Shown here: in pieces, positions 1 to 7,359 of the stretch
Position numbering within the stretch: position 1 is the first letter of the stretch
How the letters are laid out: each line of letters begins with the position of its first letter
Assembly: GCA_016302965.1 (NCBI GenBank)
Contig: JAEDMP010000068.1
Location: 1 to 13,040, forward strand
Origin: Bacteroidaceae bacterium
GTDB lineage: Bacteria > Bacteroidota > Bacteroidia > Bacteroidales > Bacteroidaceae
Direction: 5' to 3'
Length of the DNA: 13,040 nucleotides
The notes under the pieces: model-generated
Databases searched by the model: none
Told to the model about the DNA's origin: nothing
What the model saw: only the letters and a program-made list of their open reading frames with translations
Program-made: the position numbers and the translations under genes

Positions 1-1467
1 AAGGCATATTTCAAAGGTCAGAAAGAATTGTTTGAAGGACTGAAGGTGATGGAGTTAGAAAAGCAGTGGACAAAGTACCCTGTGCTTCATTTTATCCTGA
101 GTGGTCTGAAGGACTGTAGTATTCCTGATGCCAAGTCGAAGTTAGAGGCGTTCATTGGTGATTATGAGGCAGTGTATGGCAGAAACGAGGCAGACAAAAC
201 ACCAGGTGCAAGATTTCGTCGTTTGATTCACAATGCGTTTGCACTAACAGGTGAGAAGGTTGTTGTTATCCTTGACGAATACGACTCTGCCATCATGAGA
301 TTAATGAGTGATCCTGATAAGCTTGATGCTATGCGTTCCTTGCTTCGCGAGTTCTATCAGGTGCTTAAGGATGAAGGCGAATATCTGCGTTTTGTCTTCA
401 TCACTGGTGTAACAAAGTTCTCACAACTCAGTATATTCTCAGAGTTGAACAACTTGAATCAAATATCTTTTGATGACAAATACTCTGGATTATGCGGTAT
501 TACGCAAGAAGAATTAGATACAACTCTCCGTCCATGCATTGAGGAATATGCAGATGCCCTTAATATTACTGTAGATGAAGCATATGCTTTGCTAAAGAAG
601 AACTATGATGGTTATCATTTCTCACCAAGAAGCAAGGATGTGTATGCACCATTTAGCCTGTTGAAAGCTTTAGACAAACAAACAACCGATCCATATTGGT
701 TCGATTCCGGAACCTCTAAGTCTCTGATAGAACATCTGCAGCATCATCCAGAGTTCAATCCACTTGATTTTGATGGAGCCGAGTTGTCTATCAATGCTTT
801 TAACGTGCCATGTGAAAATGCTAGCACGCCAATTCCTTTGCTTTACCAAAGCGGGTATCTTACAATAGCTTCGTATGACAAAGATTTGGATTCTTACACA
901 CTCCACTTTCCTAATTACGAAGTAAGACGGGGCATGATAGAAAGTCTGACCAATTATCTAATGGACGCGGACGATTTGGAACGTGATGCTGCTGTTCTGG
1001 CAATGGCACGAGCATTAAAGAATGGTGATTTATCTACAGCACTTATAGGGCTACGTTCATGGATTGCCTGCCTTCCTTATGACATTATCACAAAAAAGGA
1101 GTGGATGGCAAAAAAAACGAGAGAAGCTTTTTATAAACTAATCCTCTATGCAGTATTCTCTCTCCTTAACAGTAAAGTTGATACCGAAGTCAAGAGCATA
1201 CTCGGTCGTGCTGATGTGGTTATCAAGACCAAGACAGACATCTTCGTACTCGAATTGAAAGTTGATGATACAGTAGAGAATGCCTTGGCACAGATTGATG
1301 ATAAGGGATATGCTATACCTTATGCGGCAGATGGGCGCAAGGTGACTAAATGCGGAGTTCGAATAGGAAGTGAACAACGCAATATCACACACTGGCGTAT
1401 TACTGATGCTGAAGGTAATGTGATTGAAGATCTGGATTTTTTCAGTAGTTCTCGGTCGGTGTTTTAA
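1..1467 (+). CDS. AAA-ATPase-like / PD-(D/E)XK nuclease-like protein, 5' partial
   Basis: The frame is open from the first base, with no stop before base 28, and the upstream codons (KAYFKGQKE) read as normal family sequence, so the gene is cut by the window edge and 488 residues are visible. It matches the Bacteroidota proteins that join an N-terminal AAA-ATPase-like domain (PF09820) to a C-terminal DUF1703 domain (PF08011) of the PD-(D/E)XK nuclease superfamily. A Walker B-like hydrophobic strand ending in DEYD is at nt 274-285; Walker A must lie upstream of the window. Near the C-terminus the nuclease-like signature is intact: GRAD with Asp at 1213-1215, then ELK with Glu at 1252-1254 and Lys at 1258-1260. 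The family is usually present in many copies per genome, and its role (defence, selfish element or other) is not established. The next gene starts 19 nt downstream with no recognisable promoter between, so cotranscription is possible. Confidence 0.88.
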   Translation, partial: KAYFKGQKELFEGLKVMELEKQWTKYPVLHFILSGLKDCSIPDAKSKLEAFIGDYEAVYGRNEADKTPGARFRRLIHNAFALTGEKVVVILDEYDSAIMRLMSDPDKLDAMRSLLREFYQVLKDEGEYLRFVFITGVTKFSQLSIFSELNNLNQISFDDKYSGLCGITQEELDTTLRPCIEEYADALNITVDEAYALLKKNYDGYHFSPRSKDVYAPFSLLKALDKQTTDPYWFDSGTSKSLIEHLQHHPEFNPLDFDGAELSINAFNVPCENASTPIPLLYQSGYLTIASYDKDLDSYTLHFPNYEVRRGMIESLTNYLMDADDLERDAAVLAMARALKNGDLSTALIGLRSWIACLPYDIITKKEWMAKKTREAFYKLILYAVFSLLNSKVDTEVKSILGRADVVIKTKTDIFVLELKVDDTVENALAQIDDKGYAIPYAADGRKVTKCGVRIGSEQRNITHWRITDAEGNVIEDLDFFSSSRSVF

Positions 1468-1486
1468 TTTAACAACAATTGAATTT

Positions 1487-2185
1487 ATGAAGAAACTCCC
1501 AATACTCATATTTGTATTTATCATGGTAACTGCTTTCTGCTCCAGCATGTGCAGCTATCGAAGTGCATCTGACAGAATAGAAACGGATGTAAATAATGCC
1601 CTTGAACTTACACTGGTTGAGATGCAATGTGACGTGGTAAGTGCAGATACCATCCGTTGTTATCGCAACTATCTTACCATTGCAGAACTAAAAGATACAG
1701 CATGTATTGCCATGAGAACTGTTCGTCGAGGTGAGAAACAAGAGACTGAAATGGTTGCAGAGGCAAACTGCGATTTCATGACTGTCTTCATGCTATCAGA
1801 CCAAAGGGCATCAGGAGCACTTTTGCTCTCAGGAATACTGTGGATGATTGGAAGCCTTTGGTATATGAGAAAGTTTAAGCCGGAACTTCTCGTTGAAGGT
1901 CTGAACTATGGCGGTCTTATCTATGCAAACGATAAGTTCATGACACAGAAAGGCGAGCAAATCCGCTTCACTCCTATGCAGCACACTTTGCTTGAAATGT
2001 TTATGCAGTCGGAGAGTCATTCCCTTTCAAAACAAGAGATATGTGATCGCCTCTGGCCTAAGAAACCAGATGCAAGCGATACACTTTACACACTTATAAA
2101 ACGAGTAAAACCTATAATAGAAGAGCATAGCAACCTAAAAATAGAGTCTGACAGAGGAAAAAGCTATTCGTTGGAAGTCAGATAG
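1487..2185 (+). CDS. Membrane-anchored winged-helix (OmpR/PhoB-type) transcriptional regulator
   Basis: A 232-residue protein whose C-terminal ~75 residues (about 158-231) form an OmpR/PhoB-type winged helix: FTPMQHTLLEMF, then SKQEICDRLW, a recognition-helix region DTLYTLIKRVKPIIEE, and a wing ending in SDRGKSYSLEV. There is no receiver domain. Residues 4-23 are hydrophobic (signal anchor or signal peptide), 24-108 would be extracytoplasmic, and about 109-127 (GALLLSGILWMIGSLWYM) span the membrane before basic RKFK. This predicts a one-component sensor with DNA-binding at the C-terminus, the opposite end from ToxR/CadC. Four cysteines (48, 58, 73, 95) fall in the predicted extracytoplasmic part, so redox or disulfide sensing is conceivable. 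The start is the ATG after the upstream stop; an earlier in-frame ATG at 1424 lies inside the preceding gene and would put charged, unrelated residues before the signal-like stretch. The three phased repeats just downstream are candidate binding sites. Its ligand is unknown. Confidence 0.85.
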   Translation: MKKLPILIFVFIMVTAFCSSMCSYRSASDRIETDVNNALELTLVEMQCDVVSADTIRCYRNYLTIAELKDTACIAMRTVRRGEKQETEMVAEANCDFMTVFMLSDQRASGALLLSGILWMIGSLWYMRKFKPELLVEGLNYGGLIYANDKFMTQKGEQIRFTPMQHTLLEMFMQSESHSLSKQEICDRLWPKKPDASDTLYTLIKRVKPIIEEHSNLKIESDRGKSYSLEVR

Positions 2186-2194
2186 ATAGGTAAT

Positions 2195-2223
2195 TGTCAG
2201 GCTAATGTCAGGGAAATGTCAGG
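2195..2223 (+). promoter_or_regulatory. Three TGTCAGG direct repeats with exact 11-bp spacing, candidate operator
   Basis: TGTCAGG occurs at 2195-2201, 2206-2212 and 2217-2223, each start 11 bp after the last, with A/T-rich linkers. The array ends 32 bp before the -7 box of the DUF2723 gene. OmpR/PhoB-type winged helices bind head-to-tail on direct repeats of about 10-11 bp, and the enterobacterial Pho box also uses TGTCA units at 11-bp spacing. The preceding gene encodes a protein with that domain. The repeats are read directly from the sequence; the binding partner is inference. Confidence 0.6.
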
Positions 2224-2255
2224 AAAGGTATTCCCCATGAAAAGTTCTTTTTTGC

Positions 2256-2264
2256 TAACTTTGC
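2256..2264 (+). promoter_or_regulatory. Bacteroidota-type -7 box (TAACTTTGC) of the DUF2723 gene
   Basis: TAACTTTGC matches the Bacteroidota sigma-ABfr -7 consensus TAnnTTTGC, 22 bp before the ATG at 2287. No TTTG stands at the expected -33 spacing (around 2232-2236 reads ttccc), so the promoter may depend on an activator bound to the repeats at 2195-2223. Confidence 0.65.
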
Positions 2265-2286
2265 AGCTGATTAAAAATTAGCGGTT

Positions 2287-5148
2287 ATGCAAAAAAGAAC
2301 TTTTACTATTATTGACAGGTGCATGGGGTGGCTCGCATTCATTGTTGCAGCCATAACCTATTGTCTCACCATCGAACCAACGGCAAGTCTTTGGGACTGC
2401 CCGGAATTTATCACATGCGGTTATAAACTGGAGATTGGTCATGCGCCAGGCGCACCATTCTTCATGCTTATGGCGAATCTGTTTTCACAGTTTGCCAGCA
2501 GTCCCTCGGAGGTGGCGCGCATGGTAAACCTATTGTCTGCATTGCTCAGTGCAGGCTGTATCTTATTTCTTTACTGGACTATCACGCATCTGGTCAGGCA
2601 ACTCGTTATCTCGGGCAATGATTATTCAAAGAGAAACGTGGCGCTGACAGAAGCCTGCGGACTTATTGGCGCATTGGCATATACATGGAGCGATACGTTC
2701 TGGTTCTCTGCTGTAGAGGCTGAGGTCTATGCATTCAGCAGTTTCCTCACTGCCCTTACCTTCTGGCTGATACTGAAATGGGAGGATGAAGCCGACGACA
2801 AGGCGAGTGACCGTTGGATTATACTGATAGCGTATATCATAGGTCTATCCATTGGTGTGCATTTGCTCAACCTTCTTTGCATCCCACCGATGGTACTATT
2901 TATGTATTATAGAAATGTGAAGAAGATAACACGCTGGCGCACTCTTGGAGCCATTGCCGTAGGTGCGCTGGTTGTAGCCGTGATGCTATATGGTTTCATT
3001 CCTGGAGTAGTAAGGATAGGAGGCTGGTTCGAGCATATAATGACCAACACTTTCGGTTTTCCTTATAACACGGGATTGTACGTTTATGTATTATTGCTTG
3101 CCATAGGAATCATAACATGGACGGTCAAGGCAAGAACCCGATTGTGGCATACCACGGCACTGAGCGTCATGTCACTGCTGTTGGGATATAGTTGCTATGC
3201 CGTGATACTTATACGTTCGGCAGCTAATCCTCCTATGGACGAGAACTCTCCTGACAATGTTTTCTCCCTTGCGTATTATCTTGGACGCGAGCAGTATGGT
3301 GATAAACCGTTGTTCTATGGTCCGGCATATACCAGTGAGGTGGAACGGAAACCTGAGGGAGAATATCTCGTGCCATGTTTCAAGGACAAGGGTGCTATCT
3401 ATCAGAAGTCTCCTGACACAACGGAATGCCGCTATGTGGAGGTTGGCAGAAGACGGGATTACATCTATCAGCAGAACATGCTGTTTCCACGAATGCACTC
3501 TGAGCGCCATAGCGAAGCATACGAACAATGGCTCGGCGGTGTAGAGAAAAGAAACGGACTGCCGACTCAGTGGGATAATCTACGTTTCTTCTTTTCCTAT
3601 CAGGTAAACCACATGTATCTTCGTTATCTCTTCTGGAATTTCGTCGGTAGGGAGAACAACATTCAGGGGCATGGTGAAGCAGAACATGGCAACTGGATTA
3701 CGGGCATACGCTGGATTGACAACATGCTGTTGGGATGTGATACGGACATGATGCCTTCCGACCTGAAGAATAACAAAGGACGCAACGTATTCTATGGACT
3801 CCCGTTATTGTTGGGAATGCTTGGCATGGTCTGGCAGATTCGGCGCGGTAAACATGGCAATCAGCAATGGAATGTCGTAATGCTGCTGTTCCTTATGACA
3901 GGCTTGGCTATAGTGGTGTATCTCAATCAGACTCCTATGGAGCCGCGCGAACGTGACTATGCCTACGCTGGCTCTTTCTATGCCTACGCTATATGGATAG
4001 GTATGGGCGTAGCGGGATTGTCGGCTATGTTTCGTAGGATGCAGTTGAAGCGTTCGAACTGTGTGATTGCCATTGCTCTCGGAATGCTTGTCCCCCTGCA
4101 GATGGTCAGTCAGACTTGGGATGACCACGACCGCAGTGACCGTTATATGTGCAGGGATTTCGGAGCGAATTATCTGAACAGTATGCAGGATGAGGGACAT
4201 CCCGTTATCTTTACGAATGGCGACAATGATACTTTTCCGTTGTGGTACAATCATGAAGTGGAGGGCGTTCGCACCGACACTCGTGTATGCAACCTCTCTT
4301 ATGCTCAGACTGATTGGTATATTGACCAGATGAAGCGCCCTGCCTACGGTTCACCAGGTCTTCCTATAACATGGAGCAGGGAACAATATACAGAGGGTAG
4401 GAATGAATTTGTCATGGTTGCTCCCGATGACAGTATCACGATAGAATATATGGGACTTCCTATGACTATACACATGAACGGTGCTACTCATCTCACCAAG
4501 AGTGACCTGCTTGTAATAGAGATGCTTAGTCATACGCCTGCCGATCGTCCTTTATACATCAGCATAAGTCTTGGAGGCAGTCTCTTGCCTTTCCTGCAAG
4601 ATCATCTTGTTCTTGAAGGACTGGCTTATCGGGTAGTTCCAGAATCTGTAGGAACAACAGTTGACGTGGATCGTCTTTATGACAACATCATGAACAGGTT
4701 CCGTTATGGTGGTCTGTCCAAGGCAGGACTTTACGTAGATGATGATGCCATGCGCATGGCGAAAACACATCAGTTTATCATGTCGATACTGATAACGAAA
4801 CTAATGGAACATGGGGATATGAAACGTGCAAGACTTGTTGCAGATAAATGGCAAAAGGAACTGCCGAACTATAATGTGCCTTACACAGAGGATGCACTTG
4901 CGATGGCAGAATGCTATTACCGTCTTAAAGAATATGGTAAGGCAGATAGCATAGTGAGGAACCTGCTTGAGCGTTCTGCGGAATGGATGGCATGGTACCA
5001 ATCACAGGAATCTGATGGTAAGCCTGCATCACAATATCAAAGAAACTCATGGCTCCGCACTATGCAGCACGCATTGGTTACGGCAAACAATTACGAAAGA
5101 ACACAATTGGTAGAACAATACATCAAGAACTATGAAGACAACAATTAA
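2287..5148 (+). CDS. DUF2723 family membrane protein, predicted protein O-mannosyltransferase (TMEM260-like, GT117)
   Basis: A 953-residue polytopic membrane protein of the DUF2723 family (PF11028), to which the human protein O-mannosyltransferase TMEM260 (CAZy GT117) belongs. The first membrane span (about 14-29) is followed by the family signature TIEPTASLWDCPEFI, with Asp37 and Glu40 as candidate catalytic acids in the first extracytoplasmic loop, then a GHAPGAPFFML loop. More hydrophobic segments fill the first two thirds. The conserved EPRERDYAYAGSFYAYAIW and NGDNDTFPLWYNHEVEGVRT regions follow. The C-terminal ~330 residues are mainly soluble, with a helical repeat-like end. By family knowledge it would transfer a sugar from a lipid carrier to exported proteins; in Bacteroidota this suggests general O-glycosylation, but the exact donor and substrates are inference. 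It is somewhat shorter than many family members I recall. The stop overlaps the next gene by 17 nt, suggesting coupling. The leader carries three phased repeats and a -7 box. Confidence 0.88.
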   Translation: MQKRTFTIIDRCMGWLAFIVAAITYCLTIEPTASLWDCPEFITCGYKLEIGHAPGAPFFMLMANLFSQFASSPSEVARMVNLLSALLSAGCILFLYWTITHLVRQLVISGNDYSKRNVALTEACGLIGALAYTWSDTFWFSAVEAEVYAFSSFLTALTFWLILKWEDEADDKASDRWIILIAYIIGLSIGVHLLNLLCIPPMVLFMYYRNVKKITRWRTLGAIAVGALVVAVMLYGFIPGVVRIGGWFEHIMTNTFGFPYNTGLYVYVLLLAIGIITWTVKARTRLWHTTALSVMSLLLGYSCYAVILIRSAANPPMDENSPDNVFSLAYYLGREQYGDKPLFYGPAYTSEVERKPEGEYLVPCFKDKGAIYQKSPDTTECRYVEVGRRRDYIYQQNMLFPRMHSERHSEAYEQWLGGVEKRNGLPTQWDNLRFFFSYQVNHMYLRYLFWNFVGRENNIQGHGEAEHGNWITGIRWIDNMLLGCDTDMMPSDLKNNKGRNVFYGLPLLLGMLGMVWQIRRGKHGNQQWNVVMLLFLMTGLAIVVYLNQTPMEPRERDYAYAGSFYAYAIWIGMGVAGLSAMFRRMQLKRSNCVIAIALGMLVPLQMVSQTWDDHDRSDRYMCRDFGANYLNSMQDEGHPVIFTNGDNDTFPLWYNHEVEGVRTDTRVCNLSYAQTDWYIDQMKRPAYGSPGLPITWSREQYTEGRNEFVMVAPDDSITIEYMGLPMTIHMNGATHLTKSDLLVIEMLSHTPADRPLYISISLGGSLLPFLQDHLVLEGLAYRVVPESVGTTVDVDRLYDNIMNRFRYGGLSKAGLYVDDDAMRMAKTHQFIMSILITKLMEHGDMKRARLVADKWQKELPNYNVPYTEDALAMAECYYRLKEYGKADSIVRNLLERSAEWMAWYQSQESDGKPASQYQRNSWLRTMQHALVTANNYERTQLVEQYIKNYEDNN

Positions 5149-5380
5149 GAATGATGCTAAGCATCTACTATTCACACGGAAGAATTACGTTTTACTTGCC
5201 ATCGCGTGCTTTCTCATCGTCCTCGGACTCATCCTTATGTCGGGTAATGGAAGCTCGTTTACTCACTTTGAGACGGACATTTTCTCTTTTCGCCGAATCG
5301 TATTGGCACCCATCATAAGCCTTACTGGCTACTTGTTGGTAATTGTCGCGATACTGTGTACGGAGAAAAATATGAAATAA
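5132..5380 (+). CDS. DUF3098 family small membrane protein
   Basis: An 82-residue protein with two membrane spans, about residues 19-36 (YVLLAIACFLIVLGLILM) and 58-76 (APIISLTGYLLVIVAILC). The intervening loop SGNGSSFTHFETDIFSFRRIVLAP carries the family's FSFRR motif before the second span, matching DUF3098 (PF11297) in length and layout. Function is unknown. In other Bacteroidota I recall this gene directly downstream of ftsX, in a cell-division/envelope cluster; here it follows the DUF2723 gene instead. The start overlaps the upstream coding end by 17 nt, is the only in-frame ATG before the conserved part, and implies translational coupling. Confidence 0.85.
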   Translation: MKTTIKNDAKHLLFTRKNYVLLAIACFLIVLGLILMSGNGSSFTHFETDIFSFRRIVLAPIISLTGYLLVIVAILCTEKNMK

Positions 5381-5467
5381 CTGACATAGGATTCCGTACA
5401 CCCACATTTCACATCATTCATCCTATCAAGATTGACAATATGGGTATTGATGGAGTCAACCTTGGTC

Positions 5468-5480
5468 TTGATGCCATCAA
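5468..5480. repeat. Perfect short inverted repeat TTGATG-C-CATCAA
   Basis: A 13-nt palindrome with 6-bp arms around a single C, in the gap between the DUF3098 and DMT-permease genes, about 65 bp upstream of the permease -7 box. It may be an operator half-site pair or chance. It lacks the T-tract of a terminator. Confidence 0.3.
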
Positions 5481-5494
5481 CAGGCCCAAACGCG

Positions 5495-5530
5495 ATTTTT
5501 GGAGAAAATGTTTGGGGAAATGTTTGGAGA
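5495..5530 (+). repeat. Imperfect tandem 12-bp repeat (three units) over the permease promoter
   Basis: Three adjacent 12-bp units are ATTTTTGGAGAA, AATGTTTGGGGA and AATGTTTGGAGA; units two and three differ at one base. The third contains the TTTG that serves as -33 element for the permease gene. The remaining part of this gap (5381-5494) shows no gene, no terminator-like hairpin and nothing else I recognise apart from the short palindrome. Confidence 0.6.
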
Positions 5531-5555
5531 TGTGTGAAATGTTCACTAATTTTGC
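5523..5555 (+). promoter_or_regulatory. Bacteroidota promoter (TTTG, 20-bp spacer, TAATTTTGC) of the DMT permease
   Basis: TTTG at 5523-5526, a 20-bp spacer and TAATTTTGC at 5547-5555 fit the phylum's -33/-7 consensus well. The -7 box ends 18 bp before the ATG at 5574, so the leader is very short. Confidence 0.75.
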
Positions 5556-5573
5556 AGACTTTTTTAAGCAGAC

Positions 5574-6491
5574 ATGAAACAGACAGACTCTTCCATCTTT
5601 GTGCGCCCAGCCTGGGTCGCCACCTTCGCACTCACCGCCGCCATCCTCTGGGGATGGGCCTATCCGCTTATCAAGATTGGATTCCAGGAGTTCCAAATCA
5701 CCCAGGAGATGACGGGCAGCAAGATGCTCTTTGCCGGCCTCCGCTTCGTGTGTTCGGGACTCATCATCCTCGCCATGGCGGCATCGGCCCACCGCTCCTT
5801 TGCCGTAAGGAAGGGCAGCGACTGGCTCTTCCTGCTCGTCTTCGCCCTGCTCAACACGACGCTCCACTATGGTTTCTTCTACTTCGGTCTCTCGCACAGC
5901 GAGGGGGCAAGGGCTGCCATCCTCAACTCGATGAGTGTCTTCTCGGTGGTCATCCTGGCCTGCATCTTCTTCAAGAGCGACCGCATGACCACCAACAAGG
6001 TGATCGGCTGTGCCATGGGCATCGCGGGTGTGCTGGCGCTGAACCTCGGCGGTAAGGAGAGCGGACACTTCACCTGGCTCGGCGACGGAATGATCATCCT
6101 GAACGCGCTCTGCTCAGCCTTTGCCAGTCTGATGACACGGGGATTGGGCAAACGGGTGGACGTGATGGTGGGAACGGGCTACAGCCTGGCCGGTGGCGGA
6201 CTGCTTCTCATGCTGCCCGGACTGCTCATGGACGGTAACCTGCCGCGCATCACCCCCTGGGGCATCATCATCCTGGTGCTTCTGGTAGTCATCTCTACCG
6301 TGGGCTTCGCCCTCTACAACAATCTCATCACACGCAACCCCGTGGGAAAGGTGGCTATCTACAACTCGCTCATCCCGGTGGTGGGGGCGGTCACCTCCTG
6401 TCTCTGTCTGGGTGAACCCTTCTACTGGAAATATGTGGTGGCTGGAGCACTGGCCACGGCGGGTATCTACGTCATCAACAAAGGGAGGTAG
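5574..6491 (+). CDS. EamA/DMT superfamily permease
   Basis: A 305-residue inner-membrane protein with about ten hydrophobic spans arranged as two EamA-type repeats (roughly 14-137 and 165-302), the standard length and layout of drug/metabolite transporters. Span one contains AAILWGWAYPLIKIG, matching the family's opening segment with small and aromatic residues. The first repeat has the LNTTLHYGFFYFGL and ARAAILNSMSVFSVVILA helices; the second ends with PVVGAVTSCLCLGEPFYWKYVVAGALATAG, the usual final EamA pair. Substrates in this superfamily range over amino acids, metabolites and drugs and cannot be told from sequence. The gene has its own promoter at 5523-5555 with tandem repeats upstream, so it is probably transcribed independently. 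It opens the GC-richer half of the window. It converges on the - strand DUF3667 gene with only 13 bp between them. Confidence 0.9.
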   Translation: MKQTDSSIFVRPAWVATFALTAAILWGWAYPLIKIGFQEFQITQEMTGSKMLFAGLRFVCSGLIILAMAASAHRSFAVRKGSDWLFLLVFALLNTTLHYGFFYFGLSHSEGARAAILNSMSVFSVVILACIFFKSDRMTTNKVIGCAMGIAGVLALNLGGKESGHFTWLGDGMIILNALCSAFASLMTRGLGKRVDVMVGTGYSLAGGGLLLMLPGLLMDGNLPRITPWGIIILVLLVVISTVGFALYNNLITRNPVGKVAIYNSLIPVVGAVTSCLCLGEPFYWKYVVAGALATAGIYVINKGR

Positions 6492-6504
6492 ACAAGGGAG
6501 AGGC

Positions 6505-7359
6505 TCAAGACAGCAGCCCCGCCATCGCCGCTACCGACAGGACGAAGGCCACCACCACCGTGATGAACAGCAACAGCAGCAGCAGATGAACCAGCAGCGT
6601 AAGCCAAAGGGTGCGCCGCCAGCCGTAGCCGAAGAGATACCTGAAATCCCACACCAAGACCGCCAACAGCAGCAGCGGCGGCAACGGATAGAAGATATCA
6701 TCGCCCCGGTCATTGCCGAAAAACAGCATCCACAGCACCGACAAGGCCATCAGCTGGCCACTGATATAGACCTGGATATAGAAATTCTCGGCCAGCGTGG
6801 AGCGAGGACGAACAGGGGACTTGCGGAACAGCCACCACACCATGAGCATGAAGAAAGAGTGGAGACTGAGCAACTCGACCGCCTTATGAGCCTCCATCCA
6901 ATCGAAAAACGACTCGAGCTCGCCCTTCAGGTCGCGGATGGTGGGATGCCAGTTGCCCACACTGAAGAGCGGACGCGACATCACCTCGGCATAACGGCCC
7001 GACGAGAAGGCACTGTCGTTCTTCACCTCCTCGACAATCAGGTCGCCGGCATCCGCTCCACGGGTCTCCCCGCCACTGCGCCACGAACTGACCACGGCAA
7101 AGAAGATGCAGAGCACAAACAGCATCTTGACCGGAGGAAAATAGGGCACCCGATGGCCGTCGAGATAGTCGCCTATCATCTGGCCGGGACGCGTGAACAG
7201 ACAGAAGAGGGTGCGCGGAAGACTACGGTTGCCCATGCCCCACACCTCGAGCGTGGAGAGCAACGCATTCTTGACCGTGAAACGACAGGTCTTGGCACTC
7301 TGTCCGCACTCGGGACAGTAGTTGCCGCTGAACTCGGTATGACAGTTGGCGCAAATCAT
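6505..7359 (-). CDS. DUF3667 family zinc-ribbon membrane protein
   Basis: A 284-residue protein with an N-terminal zinc ribbon (Cys3, Cys6, Cys15, Cys18 in a CxxC...CPEC pattern) followed by the DUF3667 (PF12412) signature LFTRPGQMIGDYLDGHRVPY at residues 54-73. About four to five membrane spans follow (near 78-93, 162-178, 196-214, 226-237 and 250-276). A charged loop of about 65 residues separates the first two spans. The function of the family is unknown; the ribbon would face the cytoplasm and might bind nucleic acid, a protein or only zinc. The last span is unusually Leu-rich, which gives the CAG-rich run seen on the + strand near 6566-6597. It is the only - strand gene between the permease and the dcp operon, and it is monocistronic from its own promoter at 7420-7452. 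Confidence 0.87.
   Translation of the reverse strand: MICANCHTEFSGNYCPECGQSAKTCRFTVKNALLSTLEVWGMGNRSLPRTLFCLFTRPGQMIGDYLDGHRVPYFPPVKMLFVLCIFFAVVSSWRSGGETRGADAGDLIVEEVKNDSAFSSGRYAEVMSRPLFSVGNWHPTIRDLKGELESFFDWMEAHKAVELLSLHSFFMLMVWWLFRKSPVRPRSTLAENFYIQVYISGQLMALSVLWMLFFGNDRGDDIFYPLPPLLLLAVLVWDFRYLFGYGWRRTLWLTLLVHLLLLLLFITVVVAFVLSVAAMAGLLS

Noticed and set aside
28..30. TTG as start codon of the first gene
   Set aside because: The frame continues open to base 1 with family-like residues before it, so the true start lies outside the window.
1424..1486. Upstream ATG extending the winged-helix regulator by 21 residues
   Set aside because: It lies inside the preceding gene and would put unrelated residues before a normal MKK-hydrophobic N-terminus; the ATG at 1487 fits better.
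5418..6068. Long open frames on both strands (also + 5432-6055) overlapping the DMT permease
   Set aside because: They overlap a clear ten-span permease, show no domain features and run through its promoter.
6566..6597. CAG-rich run as a trinucleotide microsatellite
   Set aside because: It is imperfect and is explained by a Leu-rich membrane span of the DUF3667 protein on the - strand.
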